DNA from: Lichenibacterium minor | Lineage (GTDB): Bacteria; Pseudomonadota; Alphaproteobacteria; Rhizobiales; Beijerinckiaceae | DNA length: 64,000 nt | NCBI RefSeq assembly: GCF_004137685.1 | Contig: NZ_QYBB01000009.1 | Location: forward strand, 103,586-167,585 | Direction: 5' to 3' | In this document: positions 1-10,980 of the stretch, piece after piece | Layout of the letters: each line of letters begins with the position of its first letter | How positions within the stretch are numbered: position 1 is the stretch's first letter | Translations under genes and position numbers: made by a program | Notes under the pieces: model-generated | Told to the model about the DNA's origin: nothing | The model's database searches: none | Seen by the model: only the letters and a program-made list of their open reading frames with translations

Positions 1-1
1 G

Positions 2-787
2 GCGGCCGCCATCCGCGCCGAGATCGTGGCGCTGGTCGGCGAAGACTTCTCCAAGCTGCGGCCGGGCTCGGAGGAGGCCATGCGGCTGAAGGCGGCGCTG
101 ATCGCCCGCGGGGCCTGGTCGCAGTACCTCGAGGTCGGCATCGGCCCGGATGCCGAGATCTTCACCAAGGCCCAGCCCATGGCGGCGGTGGGCACCGGCG
201 CGGATGCCGGGCTGCACCCCGCCTCGGCCTGGAACAACCCGGAGCCCGAGGCCGTGCTGGTCGTGGCCTCGGACGGGCGCATCGTCGGCGCCACGCTCGG
301 CAACGACGTCAACCTGCGCGACGTCGAGGGGCGCTCGGCGCTGCTGCTCGGCAAGGCCAAGGACAACAACGCGTCCTGCGCGCTCGGCCCCTTCGTGCGC
401 TTCTTCGACGAAACCTTCACCCTCGACGGCCTGCGGGCGCTGGAGATCGCGCTGGAGGTCCGGGGCGAGGACGGCTACCGGCTGCGCGGCGGCTCCTCCA
501 TGGCGAAGATCAGCCGGGACCCCGCCGCCCTCGCGGCGGAGATGATCGGGGCGAACCACGGATATCCGGACGGCGCCGTGCTGTTCCTCGGCACGCTGTT
601 CGCGCCCGTCGAGGACCGGGGCGCGCCGGGTGCGGGCTTCACCCACGCGATCGGCGACGTGGTGACCGTGTCGGCGCCGGAACTCGGCAGCCTCGTGAAC
701 CGCATGCGGCTCTGCGCCGACTGCGCCCCCTGGACCTACGGGGCGAGCCACCTCATGCGGCACTTGGCGGGCCGCGGCGTGTTGTGA
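2..787 (+). CDS. Fumarylacetoacetate hydrolase family protein (5' end missing)
   Basis: The reading frame is already open at base 2, so this is the C-terminal 261 residues of a longer protein; the family is usually near 390 residues. Segments such as YLEVGIGPDAEIFTKAQP, NDVNLRDVEG and GFTHAIGDVVTVS are typical of the FAH fold, in which acidic residues bind a divalent metal for C-C bond hydrolysis or dehydration of 2-keto acids. This subgroup is often annotated as a sugar-acid dehydratase/AraD1-like enzyme. The PfkB sugar kinase starts 38 bases downstream, which fits sugar or sugar-acid catabolism. The exact substrate cannot be read from the sequence. Family assignment is firm; the reaction is inferred. 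Confidence 0.85.
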   Translation, partial: AAAIRAEIVALVGEDFSKLRPGSEEAMRLKAALIARGAWSQYLEVGIGPDAEIFTKAQPMAAVGTGADAGLHPASAWNNPEPEAVLVVASDGRIVGATLGNDVNLRDVEGRSALLLGKAKDNNASCALGPFVRFFDETFTLDGLRALEIALEVRGEDGYRLRGGSSMAKISRDPAALAAEMIGANHGYPDGAVLFLGTLFAPVEDRGAPGAGFTHAIGDVVTVSAPELGSLVNRMRLCADCAPWTYGASHLMRHLAGRGVL

Positions 788-825
788 CAAGGGTTCGAGG
801 CGGACGAAACGCTTCGGGAGGATCG

Positions 826-1770
826 ATGGGCAGCGACGTGACCGTTCTGGTGTCGGGGGAAGCCCTCGTCGACCTGATCCCCAAGGAGGACACCACCTAC
901 GAGGCGGTGCTGGGGGGCTCGCCCTACAACACCGCCATCGGCCTCGGGCGGCTCGGCGTGCCCACCGGCTTCGCCGGGCGCCTATCCGGCGACGCCATGG
1001 GCGAAGCGATGGTGCGTCAGCTCACGGCGTCGGGCGTCGACTCGCGCTTCTCCGTCACCGACGCGCGCCCGTCGCCGCTCGCCTTCGTGACCCGCGGCAC
1101 CGCCGTGACGGGCTCGCGCTACAGCTTCTACCTCGGCGCCACCGCCTACGACGGCGCGTCCCCCCTGGCCGCCGACTGGACCGACCACGCGGCCCACCTC
1201 CACGTCGGCTCCTTCTCGGCCACCGACGGCGCGCTCGGGTCGGCGGCGCTCGACGCCCTGCAGCGGGCGGCCGGGCGGGCCACCACGAGCTACGACCCCA
1301 ACATCCGCCCCTTCGTGGTGCCGCCCCTGGCCGAAACCCGCCCGATGGTGGAAGCCCGGGTGGCGCTCAGCACCTACGTCAAGGCCAGCGACGAGGACTT
1401 CGACTGGCTGTACCCCGGCACCCCGCCCTCGGAAGCGGCGGCGCGCTGGGCCGGCCTGGGGCCGAAGCTCGTCGTCATGACGCGCGGCGGCGCGGGGGCG
1501 GAGGCGCATTTCCGCGGCGAGCGCATCGTCCAGCCTTCCCCCACCATCGACGTGATCGACACAGTGGGGGCCGGCGACAGCTTCATGGCGGGGCTGCTCG
1601 CCGCCATGGCGGACGACGGCGCCCTGGGAGCCGGCGGCCGCGACCCGTCCGAGGCCGAGGTGGCGCGCTGGCTGCTCTTCGCCGTCGCGGCCTCGGCCAT
1701 CACCTGCACGCGGCAGGGCGCCAACCCGCCCACCCGCGCCGAGGTCGACACGGTGCTGGGGCTGGGCTGA
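826..1770 (+). CDS. PfkB-family carbohydrate kinase (fructokinase-like)
   Basis: 314 residues, the usual ribokinase-family length. The N-terminal segment GGSPYNTAIGLGRLGVP is the first PfkB signature and DTVGAGDSFMAGLLAAM is the second, containing the catalytic aspartate of the GAGD anion hole. It should phosphorylate a sugar with ATP in the cytoplasm; fructose is the common substrate of close relatives but is not proven. The ATG at 826 was chosen over the GTG at 784 because the purine run GGGAGGA lies just upstream. It follows the FAH-family gene closely and may be co-transcribed with it. Confidence 0.88.
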   Translation: MGSDVTVLVSGEALVDLIPKEDTTYEAVLGGSPYNTAIGLGRLGVPTGFAGRLSGDAMGEAMVRQLTASGVDSRFSVTDARPSPLAFVTRGTAVTGSRYSFYLGATAYDGASPLAADWTDHAAHLHVGSFSATDGALGSAALDALQRAAGRATTSYDPNIRPFVVPPLAETRPMVEARVALSTYVKASDEDFDWLYPGTPPSEAAARWAGLGPKLVVMTRGGAGAEAHFRGERIVQPSPTIDVIDTVGAGDSFMAGLLAAMADDGALGAGGRDPSEAEVARWLLFAVAASAITCTRQGANPPTRAEVDTVLGLG

Positions 1771-1779
1771 CGGCTTCGA

Positions 1780-1826
1780 CGGGGCGCGGGGCTTCGCCCC
1801 CAGGGGGCGGGACCTCGCGCCGGGAC
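1780..1826. repeat. GC-rich inverted-repeat intergenic element (partial copy)
   Basis: The stretch after the kinase stop has the pairing blocks GGGGCTTCGCCCC and CCCCAGGGGG. It resembles part of the dispersed palindrome seen more completely near 2.27, 8.47, 32.1 and 56.8 kb. It may also act as a terminator for the kinase, but no T-tract follows. Only the first half of the element is recognisable. Confidence 0.4.
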
Positions 1827-1861
1827 GGGGCGTTGGCCCCGGTCCACTTCGGGAGCCCGCC

Positions 1862-2131
1862 ATGAGACCCCTCGCCCTCGCCGCCGCCCTCATGCTGGCG
1901 GCCTGCCCCGCCTTCGCCCAGGCCAACGCCAACTTGGCGCCGGGCGGCATCGTCGACGGCGCGAAGGCGACCGTCAACGACGCCGAAGGCACGGCGCCGG
2001 ACGGGCGGCCCGCCCCCGGCGGCCGCCAAGGCGAGGGCAAGCAGTCCGCCACCCAGGGCAGCAAGATGGTGAAGCAGGGCGCGACCGGCGCGGAGCCGCC
2101 CAGCGGCGAGGAAAAGCCGGAAAAGCCCTGA
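1862..2131 (+). CDS. Small secreted hypothetical protein
   Basis: 89 residues. The first 20 or so residues (MRPLALAAALMLAACPAFAQ) form a standard Sec signal peptide ending in an AFAQ cleavage site, so the product should be periplasmic. The mature part is short, low in complexity, rich in Gly, Pro, Lys and Asp, and has no domain I recognise. A purine-rich GGGAGCC precedes the ATG. It stands alone between the kinase and the convergent glcF. It looks like a real gene because of the signal peptide; its function is unknown. Confidence 0.6.
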   Translation: MRPLALAAALMLAACPAFAQANANLAPGGIVDGAKATVNDAEGTAPDGRPAPGGRQGEGKQSATQGSKMVKQGATGAEPPSGEEKPEKP

Positions 2132-2265
2132 CAGGGTGTCCGGCGGGACGGCCGCCCATGGCCACCGGCGCGCGGCCCCCGCTCCGGGGCCGTCGTGCCG
2201 CGCCCCACGTCCGCGGGCTGCGCCCGGTCCGAGCGACGGGGTCCGGGTCAGGTTCGGGATGGCGA

Positions 2266-2316
2266 CCGGGGCTCCGCCCCGTGCCCCGCCAAAGGCCGAG
2301 GGCCTTTGGAAACCGG
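2266..2316. repeat. Dispersed palindromic intergenic element, copy 1
   Basis: The block GGGGCTCCGCCCC is followed by GTGCCCCG and then by a hairpin with 9-base arms, CCAAAGGCC (2289-2297) and GGCCTTTGG (2301-2309), around a 3-base loop. The same architecture recurs near 32.1 kb and 56.9 kb, and in reverse near 8.5 and 56.8 kb. It lies just past the glcF stop and may also serve as its terminator. Confidence 0.6.
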
Positions 2317-2318
2317 GT

Positions 2319-3698
2319 TCACCCCAGCGCCGCCGCCAGCGGGCTGACGGCCGGCGCGGCGATCTCGGGCGCCGTCACCAGGGCGTCGGGGATGGCCCAG
2401 CCGTGCGGCGCCGGGCCGCCGCGCGCCCAATCGAGCAGTTCCACCGTGTGGACCACGGGGATCTCCGTCCCGATGCCGAGCTGCGTCATGCAGCCGATGT
2501 TGCCCGCCGCCACCGCCACGGGCTGGACCTTGCGGATGTTGGCGACCTTTCGGGCGCGGAGCTGGTCGGCGATCTCGGGCTGCAGCAGGTTGTAGGTGCC
2601 GGCCGAGCCGCAGCAGATGTGCCCCTCCGGCACGTCGCGCACCGCGAAACCGGATTCCTGCAGCAGCCGCTTCGGCAGGTCGGTGATCTTCTGCCCGTGC
2701 TGCATCGAGCAGGCCGAATGGTAGGCCAGCGGCCCCTTCAGGGTCCGCACCGGGGCGTCGAGCGTGAGGGTGCCGAGGTATTCCGTCACGTCCTTGGCCA
2801 AGGCCGCCACCCGGGCCGCCTTCGCCGCATAGGCGGGGTCCTCGCGCAGCATGAAGCCGTAGTCCTTCACCGTCGTGCCGCAGCCCGAAGTGGTGATCAG
2901 GATGGCGTCGAGCCCTTCCCCGTCGATCTCGCGCGTCCAGGCGTCGATGTTGGCCTTGGCGTAGGCTGCCGCGTCGTGCTCGCGGCCCATGTGGTGGACG
3001 AGGGCGCCGCAGCACCCCTCGCCCTTCGGGAGGACGACCTCGACGCCGTGGCGGCCGAGCAGGCGGATGGCGGATTCGTTGATGGTCGGGCGCAGCACCT
3101 GCTGGGCGCAGCCCGTCAGCATCGCCACCCGTCCGCGCCGCGGAAGCGCCGACGGGCGGATCGTGTCGCCCGGCTTGTGCCGCGCCTTGGGCAGGGGCTG
3201 CGTCGGCGACAGCTTGAGGCTGGCGGCGAGCCGCGCCCCGATGCCCGGCACGCGCCCCATCAGCGGCGCGAAGGGGCGGCCGAGGCGCGCCGCCATCAGC
3301 GCCGCGCGGAACCGCCCCCGGTGCGGCAGCACGCGGGCATAAAGGTCGCGCAGGCGGCGGTCCGCCGCGGGGCGCACGTAGGTTTCCTGGATGTGGGCGC
3401 GGGCGTGGTCGACGAGGTGCATGTAATGCACGCCCGACGGGCAGGTCGTCATGCAGCTCAGGCAGGACAGGCAGCGGTCGACGTGCTTCACCACCTCGGG
3501 CGTCGCCGGCTTGCCGCCTTCCAGCATGTCCTTGATGAGGTAGATGCGGCCGCGGGGCGAATCGAGCTCGTCGCCGAGCAGGAGATAGGTCGGGCAGGTC
3601 GCCGTGCAGAACCCGCAATGCACGCAGGTTCGCAGGATCTTCTCGGACTCCCGCGTCTGCGCATCGGCGAGCTGGTCGGGGGCGAAGCGGGTCTGCAT
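2319..3698 (-). CDS. glcF: Glycolate oxidase iron-sulfur subunit GlcF
   Basis: 459 residues. Two 4Fe-4S ferredoxin motifs lie in the first 100 residues (CVHCGFCTATCP and CLSCLSCMTTCP). Two CCG cysteine-rich domains follow (GCCGALVHHMG and HICCGSAGTYN), the layout of GlcF. In the family it carries electrons from the FAD subunits GlcD/GlcE, which oxidise glycolate to glyoxylate, to the quinone pool. Oddly, no glcD or glcE lies next to it: upstream is the divergent coxB and downstream the convergent secreted protein. The partners must be elsewhere, or it serves a related 2-hydroxyacid dehydrogenase. Confidence 0.9.
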   Translation of the reverse strand: MQTRFAPDQLADAQTRESEKILRTCVHCGFCTATCPTYLLLGDELDSPRGRIYLIKDMLEGGKPATPEVVKHVDRCLSCLSCMTTCPSGVHYMHLVDHARAHIQETYVRPAADRRLRDLYARVLPHRGRFRAALMAARLGRPFAPLMGRVPGIGARLAASLKLSPTQPLPKARHKPGDTIRPSALPRRGRVAMLTGCAQQVLRPTINESAIRLLGRHGVEVVLPKGEGCCGALVHHMGREHDAAAYAKANIDAWTREIDGEGLDAILITTSGCGTTVKDYGFMLREDPAYAAKAARVAALAKDVTEYLGTLTLDAPVRTLKGPLAYHSACSMQHGQKITDLPKRLLQESGFAVRDVPEGHICCGSAGTYNLLQPEIADQLRARKVANIRKVQPVAVAAGNIGCMTQLGIGTEIPVVHTVELLDWARGGPAPHGWAIPDALVTAPEIAAPAVSPLAAALG

Positions 3699-3982
3699 GG
3701 GACGGGCTCGATCTCAAATTGTCGCTGTTTTGCGGCCACGCTAGCGCGCCCCGCGCCGCGACCCAAGCCCTTTGCACCGTGGCGGCGTCGCGGGCCGAAG
3801 CCGCGGGCCGGGCGCCGCCGTCGCCGATCATATGACGCATGGCGGGGGGCGCCCCAAGGTTGCGCGGCCCCCGCCGATGTGGTTTTGATCGACCCCGCGG
3901 GTCCGCCATCCTCGACGAACGGCGGGCGCGCGCGAGCCGTCCCGGCGACGTATCGGGCGCGGCCAACGGGAGCGGCGGATCG

Positions 3983-6590
<2,608 letters not shown>

Positions 6591-6608
6591 TATAGGCTAG
6601 ACACCATC

Positions 6609-6632
6609 GGGGCGGCTCTTCGGAGCCGCCCC
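6609..6632 (+). terminator. Perfect 10-bp hairpin with UUCG loop after ctaD
   Basis: Arms GGGGCGGCTC (6609-6618) and GAGCCGCCCC (6623-6632) pair perfectly around TTCG, the very stable tetraloop. Only a short T-rich stretch follows, so it may attenuate transcription or stabilise the coxB-ctaD message rather than fully stop it; ctaB follows 62 bases later on the same strand. Confidence 0.65.
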
Positions 6633-6694
6633 GACCGGTTTCGGGGAGCCCGGCTTGAGCTGAGCTTCGGGACACAGAACGGATCGTCGACCGC

Positions 6695-7639
6695 ATGACC
6701 ACCATGACCGAACCGGCCGGCCGCCACGAGGCCGCCTTCGCCGGCTCGCTCGCCCTGCCGGGCGACTATTGGGAGCTGCTGAAGCCCCGCGTGATGTCGC
6801 TGGTGATCTTCACCGCGGCGGCGGGCCTCGTCGTGGCCCCGGGCCACGTCAACATCGTCGTCGCGCTGGTGTCGCTGCTGGCCACCGCGGTCGGGGCCGG
6901 CGCCTCGGGCGCGCTCAACATGGCCTACGAGGCCGACATCGACGGCGTGATGAAGCGCACCAGCGGCCGCCCGATCCCCACCGGGCGCGTCACCTCGGGC
7001 GAGGCCACCGCCTTCGGCATCGTGCTGTCGGTCTTCTCCGTCATGCTGATCGGCATCGCGGCGAACTGGCTGTCGGCGGCGCTGCTCGCCTTCACCATCG
7101 TGTTCTACGCGCTGGTCTACACGGTGTGGCTGAAGCGCGCGACGCCGCAGAACATCGTGATCGGCGGCGCCGCCGGCGCCCTGCCCCCGATGATCGGCTA
7201 TTCCATCGTGACCAATTCGGTCACGCTCGACAGCGTCATCCTGTTCCTCATCATCTTCGTGTGGACGCCGCCGCACTTCTGGGCTCTCGCCCTCCTGAAG
7301 TCCGACGACTATGCCAAGGCCGGCATCCCGATGATGCCCAACGTCAAGGGCACGGCGCGCACGCGGGTCGAGATCCTGCTCTACACGATCGTGCTGGCGC
7401 CGCTCGGGGTCATGCCCTGGGCGACGGGGCTGGCCGGGCCGGTCTACGGGGTCGTGGCGGCCGTCACGGGCGCCGTCATGCTGTGGCTCGCGTGGCGCTG
7501 CTTCAGCGTGCGCGTCGGCACCGAGGCCGACAAGGCGGCCAAGAACCTGTTCGCCTTCTCGATCCTGTACCTGTTCCTGCTCTTCGCCGTTCTGCTGGCC
7601 GAGCGGGGGCTCGCGCTCGCGTCCCACCTCGGCCTGTGA
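6695..7639 (+). CDS. ctaB: Protoheme IX farnesyltransferase (heme O synthase)
   Basis: 314 residues of the UbiA prenyltransferase superfamily with about nine membrane helices. The Asp-rich prenyl-diphosphate site is [15 protein letters not shown], followed by the family motif RPIPTGRV; the second site is [14 protein letters not shown]. It farnesylates protoheme to heme O, the precursor of the heme A needed by CtaD. Start ATG 6695. It sits between the oxidase structural genes and the assembly genes, the usual alphaproteobacterial order. Confidence 0.95.
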   Translation: MTTMTEPAGRHEAAFAGSLALPGDYWELLKPRVMSLVIFTAAAGLVVAPGHVNIVVALVSLLATAVGAGASGALNMAYEADIDGVMKRTSGRPIPTGRVTSGEATAFGIVLSVFSVMLIGIAANWLSAALLAFTIVFYALVYTVWLKRATPQNIVIGGAAGALPPMIGYSIVTNSVTLDSVILFLIIFVWTPPHFWALALLKSDDYAKAGIPMMPNVKGTARTRVEILLYTIVLAPLGVMPWATGLAGPVYGVVAAVTGAVMLWLAWRCFSVRVGTEADKAAKNLFAFSILYLFLLFAVLLAERGLALASHLGL

Positions 7640-7643
7640 TCCC

Positions 7644-7811
7644 ATGGCGCGCCCGAAGCCACCCACCGGCATCGTCCTGTCGCCCGCGCAGCAGCGCAGC
7701 CGCCGCGCCCGCAACGTGGCGATCGGCGTCGCGGTCGGCCTGCTCGTGCTGCTCGTCTACGCGCTGACCATCGCCAAGCTCGGCGGCCACGTCGGCGACA
7801 GGGCTCTGTGA
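7644..7811 (+). CDS. CoxF-like single-membrane-span mini-protein
   Basis: 55 residues: a basic, proline-containing N-terminus, one hydrophobic helix (about residues 26-44, NVAIGVAVGLLVLLVYALTI) and a short tail. It starts 4 bases after ctaB and is followed by ctaG. A tiny one-helix protein at this exact spot is common in alphaproteobacterial oxidase operons, where it is called CoxF or a hypothetical oxidase-associated protein. The role, presumably in oxidase assembly in the inner membrane, is inferred from position and topology only. Confidence 0.75.
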   Translation: MARPKPPTGIVLSPAQQRSRRARNVAIGVAVGLLVLLVYALTIAKLGGHVGDRAL

Positions 7812-7872
7812 CCCGGTCGGCCCCCCGCACGGCTCATCCCCGCGCGGGCGGCGATGGGCGGAGGATCGAAAC

Positions 7873-8460
7873 GTGACCGACCCGAACGCCATCCCCGACG
7901 CCGCCCACCACCGCCGCACCGCATTGGCGGTGCTGGGCATCGTGGCGGCGATGCTGGGGCTCGCCTACGCGGCCGTGCCGCTGTACCGCGTGTTCTGCCG
8001 CGCCACGGGCTACGGCGGCACGCCCCAGGTGGCGACGGCCGGCGCGGCGACGCGGGGCGCGCGGACGCTGAACGTGCGTTTCGACGCCAACGTGGCGCCG
8101 GGCCTGCCGTGGCGCTTCGAGCCGGAAACGCCCGAGATGGCGGTGCGCACCGGGCAGACCGTGACGGTGTTCTTCAAGGTGCGCAACATGGCGGGGCGCG
8201 ACACCGCCGCCAACGCGCAATACAACATCACGCCCGACATCGGCGGCTTCTACTTCAACAAGATCGCCTGCTTCTGCTTCGACGAGCAGCACCTCGGGCC
8301 GGACGAGACGGCCGAGCTGCCCGTCGTCTTCTTCCTCGACCCCAAGCTCGAAGCCGACCCGACCATGAAGGACGTCGACAGCCTGACGCTGAGCTACACG
8401 TTCTTCGCCGCCAAACCCGCCAAGGCGGCCTCGACTGCGGTGGCGACGCCGAAGCTTTGA
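7873..8460 (+). CDS. ctaG: Cytochrome c oxidase copper chaperone CtaG/Cox11
   Basis: 195 residues. One N-terminal membrane helix (about residues 16-40, with AVPLYRVFCRATGYGG at its end, a Cox11 hallmark) is followed by a periplasmic immunoglobulin-like domain. The copper-binding motif KIACFCFDEQ (Cys-Phe-Cys) is present. Cox11 delivers copper to the CuB centre of subunit I. It starts 61 bases after the mini-protein and is followed, after an untranslated stretch holding a dispersed repeat, by coxC. Confidence 0.95.
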   Translation: MTDPNAIPDAAHHRRTALAVLGIVAAMLGLAYAAVPLYRVFCRATGYGGTPQVATAGAATRGARTLNVRFDANVAPGLPWRFEPETPEMAVRTGQTVTVFFKVRNMAGRDTAANAQYNITPDIGGFYFNKIACFCFDEQHLGPDETAELPVVFFLDPKLEADPTMKDVDSLTLSYTFFAAKPAKAASTAVATPKL

Positions 8461-8468
8461 GCCGGCCT

Positions 8469-8512
8469 CCCGAAGCCCGCGGGCTCCGGCGGGGTTCGGG
8501 GCGGAGCCCCAC
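8469..8512. repeat. Dispersed palindromic intergenic element, copy 2 (reverse orientation)
   Basis: Read on the minus strand this has GGGGCTCCGCCCC, then GAACCCCGCC, then a hairpin built from CCGGAGCCC and GGGCTTCGG. It is the same three-part design as the copies near 2.27 and 32.1 kb. It lies between ctaG and coxC, which share a strand, so it is not merely an end-of-operon terminator. Confidence 0.6.
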
Positions 8513-8716
8513 GCGGGATGCGCCGGGCCTCAGGCCCGCCCGCCATTCCGGCCTCGTGGCGGGAGCCGGCGGTACGGCGGGGCGCCGCCGTCGCGGGCCG
8601 CGCGCCTTGGCCGTTGCCGCAGGGGTCGCGCCCGCGTAACATCCATCCCCGACGGACGTCGGCGCGAGACCGAAGCGGCGACCCCGCGAGGGCCGCCCGC
8701 CCCGAGAGGAACATCG

Positions 8717-9586
8717 ATGGCCGACGGACACGCCAAGCCGAACCACGATTATCACATCCTGCCGCTGAGCCCCTGGCCGCTGCTGGGGTCGTTCAGCGCC
8801 TTCGTGATGGCGATCGGCGGCATCGCCTGGATGAAGCACATGCCGATGCTGGGGGCGCCGATCGGCCCCTACGTGTTCGGCGCCGGCCTGCTCGGCGTGC
8901 TCTACACCATGCTGTCGTGGTGGGGCGACGTCATCCGCGAATCGAAGCAGGGCGACCACACCCGCGTGGTGCAGATCTCGCTGCGCTACGGGATGATCCT
9001 GTTCATCGCCTCCGAGGTGATGTTCTTCGTGGCCTGGTTCTGGGCCTATTTCGACGTGAGCCTGTTTCCCGGCTTCTCGCTGCAATACCTGCGCACGGAC
9101 TTCACCGGCGGCCACTGGCCGCCGAAGGGCGTGTCGACCATCGACGCCTTCCACCTGCCGCTGTTCAACACGCTGATCCTGCTGACCTCGGGCACCACCA
9201 TCACCTGGGCGCATCACGCGATGCTGCTGAACGACCGGCGCTCCGTCACCTTCGCGCTGATCCTGACGGTGCTGCTGGGGCTGCTGTTCACCAGCGTGCA
9301 GGTCTTCGAATACAGCGACGCGCCCTTCGCCTTCAAGAACAGCATCTACGGCTCGACCTTCTTCATGGCGACCGGCTTCCACGGTTTCCACGTGGTCATC
9401 GGCACGATATTCCTGGCGATCTGCCTGGTTCGGGCGTCCAACGGACAATACACGTCGCGCCGCCACCTCGGCTTCGAGTTCGCCGCCTGGTACTGGCACT
9501 TCGTGGACGTGGTGTGGCTGTTCCTGTTCGTGGCCATCTACGTTTGGGGCTCGTGGGGCGTGGCGACGACCGGCGCGGCGGGCTGA
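8717..9586 (+). CDS. coxC: Cytochrome c oxidase subunit III
   Basis: 289 residues with seven membrane helices. Family segments include HDYHILPLSPWPLLGS at the N-terminus, RYGMILFIASEVMFFVAWFWAYF, HHAMLLNDR and TGFHGFHVVIGTIFL. Subunit III stabilises the active site of subunit I and keeps the proton uptake path working. The ATG at 8717 is preceded by a good GAGAGGAAC ribosome site. The stop is followed by a GC hairpin at 9604-9623. Confidence 0.96.
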   Translation: MADGHAKPNHDYHILPLSPWPLLGSFSAFVMAIGGIAWMKHMPMLGAPIGPYVFGAGLLGVLYTMLSWWGDVIRESKQGDHTRVVQISLRYGMILFIASEVMFFVAWFWAYFDVSLFPGFSLQYLRTDFTGGHWPPKGVSTIDAFHLPLFNTLILLTSGTTITWAHHAMLLNDRRSVTFALILTVLLGLLFTSVQVFEYSDAPFAFKNSIYGSTFFMATGFHGFHVVIGTIFLAICLVRASNGQYTSRRHLGFEFAAWYWHFVDVVWLFLFVAIYVWGSWGVATTGAAG

Positions 9587-9603
9587 GCCCATCATCGTCG
9601 ACG

Positions 9604-9623
9604 GGGCGGCCGCTCGGCCGCCC
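9604..9623 (+). terminator. GC hairpin after coxC
   Basis: Arms GGGCGGCC (9604-9611) and GGCCGCCC (9616-9623) enclose GCTC. No T-tract follows, and the DUF983 gene begins 26 bases later, so it is more likely an attenuator or message-stabilising stem than a complete stop. Confidence 0.4.
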
Positions 9624-9648
9624 TGCCCGTATCCGGGGATCGATCACC

Positions 9649-10023
9649 ATGGCGCTCGCCGACCATCCCGCCGTGTCCCCCGGGCCCGCCGGGCTGCGCG
9701 GGCGCTGCCCGCACTGCGGCCGCGGCAAGCTGTTCCGCGGCTTCATCGACGTCGCCGAGCGCTGCACCGTGTGCGGGCTGGGCTACGGCTTCGCGGATGC
9801 GGGCGACGGGCCGGCGTTCTTCGTGTCCTTCGCGGCGCTGATCGTGGTGGTGGGGCTGGCGCTCGTCATCGACGCCGCCTACGAGCCTCCGACATGGCTG
9901 CTGATGCTCATCCTCCTGCCGCTGGCGCTGGCGCTCTGCCTGGGGACGCTGCGCCCCGTCAAGGGCCTGATGATCGGCCTGCAGTACCGCAACAAGGCCG
10001 AGCAGGGCCGGATCGCGAAGTGA
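9649..10023 (+). CDS. DUF983 family membrane protein
   Basis: 124 residues. The N-terminal zinc-ribbon-like pair CPHCGRGKLF and CTVCGL, the central YGFADAGDGPAFF motif and two hydrophobic helices (about residues 57-75 and 83-100) define DUF983. The family commonly sits between coxC and surf1 in alphaproteobacteria; a role in oxidase biogenesis is likely but unproven. The ATG at 9649 gives the usual family length. Its TGA stop overlaps the GTG start of surf1, so the two are translationally coupled. Confidence 0.88.
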   Translation: MALADHPAVSPGPAGLRGRCPHCGRGKLFRGFIDVAERCTVCGLGYGFADAGDGPAFFVSFAALIVVVGLALVIDAAYEPPTWLLMLILLPLALALCLGTLRPVKGLMIGLQYRNKAEQGRIAK

Positions 10024-10784
10024 CGCGGGTCGCCGTCGCGCGGCGCCCGGCCGCGCGTTGGACGAGCCTGATCCCGCCCGCCATCGTGACGCTGGCCGTG
10101 GCGGCGGGGCTGGTCGGGCTCGGCGTCTGGCAGCTGCAGCGCCTCGCCTGGAAGGACGCGCTGGTCCGCACCGTCGAGCAGCGCACCGTGGCGCCCCCCG
10201 TCCCCCTGCCCCCGCGCGCCGAGTGGGCCGCGCTGAAGCCCGACGCCTACGAGTACTGCCGCGTCGCCGCCACCGGCACCTTCGACCACGCGCGGGAGGT
10301 CCACGTCTACCGCCCGCTCGTCAGCGCGCGCGGTCCCCAGCACGGCCTGGGCGACATCGTCCTGACGCCGTTCCACCTGGCGTCCGGCGGCACCGTGATC
10401 GTGAACCGGGGCTTCGTGCCGAGCGAGCGGCTCGACCCCGCGACGCGCGCCGCCGGGCAGGTCGCCGGCCCGGTGACGATCACCGGGCTGATGCGCTCGC
10501 CCCAGGAGCGCAACGCCTTCACGCCCGCCGACGACACGGCCCGAAACCAGTGGTTCACCGCCGACCCGGCCGCCGTGGCGCGGTTCCACGGCATCGGCGA
10601 CGCCGCGCCCTTCACCGTCGACGAGGACGCCGGCCAAGCCCCGGGCGGCCTGCCGCAGGGCGGCGAAACCGTGCTCGATTTCCCCAACAGCCACCTCCAA
10701 TACGCGCTGACGTGGTTCGGGTCGGCGCTCGCCCTGCTCGGGGCCTTCGGCGCCTGGGCGTGGCGGCAGGTGAAGGGCACCTGA
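10020..10784 (+). CDS. SURF1 family oxidase assembly protein
   Basis: 254 residues with membrane helices at both ends, the Shy1/Surf1 topology. Near the N-terminus is GLGVWQLQRLAWKDAL, the conserved family segment, followed by PDAYEYCRVAATGTFDHAREV; the C-terminal helix contains NSHLQYALTWFGSALALL, also diagnostic. Surf1 helps insert heme A into subunit I. Translation begins at GTG 10020, overlapping the DUF983 stop by four bases (GTGA). Confidence 0.92.
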   Translation: MTRVAVARRPAARWTSLIPPAIVTLAVAAGLVGLGVWQLQRLAWKDALVRTVEQRTVAPPVPLPPRAEWAALKPDAYEYCRVAATGTFDHAREVHVYRPLVSARGPQHGLGDIVLTPFHLASGGTVIVNRGFVPSERLDPATRAAGQVAGPVTITGLMRSPQERNAFTPADDTARNQWFTADPAAVARFHGIGDAAPFTVDEDAGQAPGGLPQGGETVLDFPNSHLQYALTWFGSALALLGAFGAWAWRQVKGT

Positions 10785-10876
10785 AGGCTTCCGGCTCCGG
10801 CGGCGCCCGTTCTCGACCGACCGGGCGCCCCGCCGCCGCGCGATGCCGGGCCCACCCCGCCCGCATCGGTCCACAC

Positions 10877-10917
10877 GTTCCATCTTGACGAAAATTCGGA
10901 AGATGTGTTTCATCTCG
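10877..10917 (+). promoter_or_regulatory. Predicted iol promoter with overlapping direct repeats
   Basis: A sigma-70-like pair TTGACG (10885-10890) and TTTCAT (10908-10913) is separated by 17 bases. Two 11-base repeats matching at 9 positions, GTTCCATCTTG (10877-10887) and GTTTCATCTCG (10907-10917), lie 30 bases apart, about three helical turns on the same face. They cover both promoter boxes. An inositol-responsive repressor such as an RpiR-type IolR is the natural candidate; no regulator gene is in the window. Confidence 0.5.
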
Positions 10918-10980
10918 GCATGAACGGGACTGCCGGGCTCGCGCCCGGCGCCACCCGTCGCGCATCCCGGGAGGGCCGCC

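Noticed and set aside
982..2208. Long minus-strand open frame over the kinase gene
   Set aside because: Arg/Gly/Pro-rich low-complexity translation, a shadow of the GC-rich kinase frame; many similar long antisense frames occur (for example 10612-12663, 28432-32427, 40099-44310) and none shows domain motifs.
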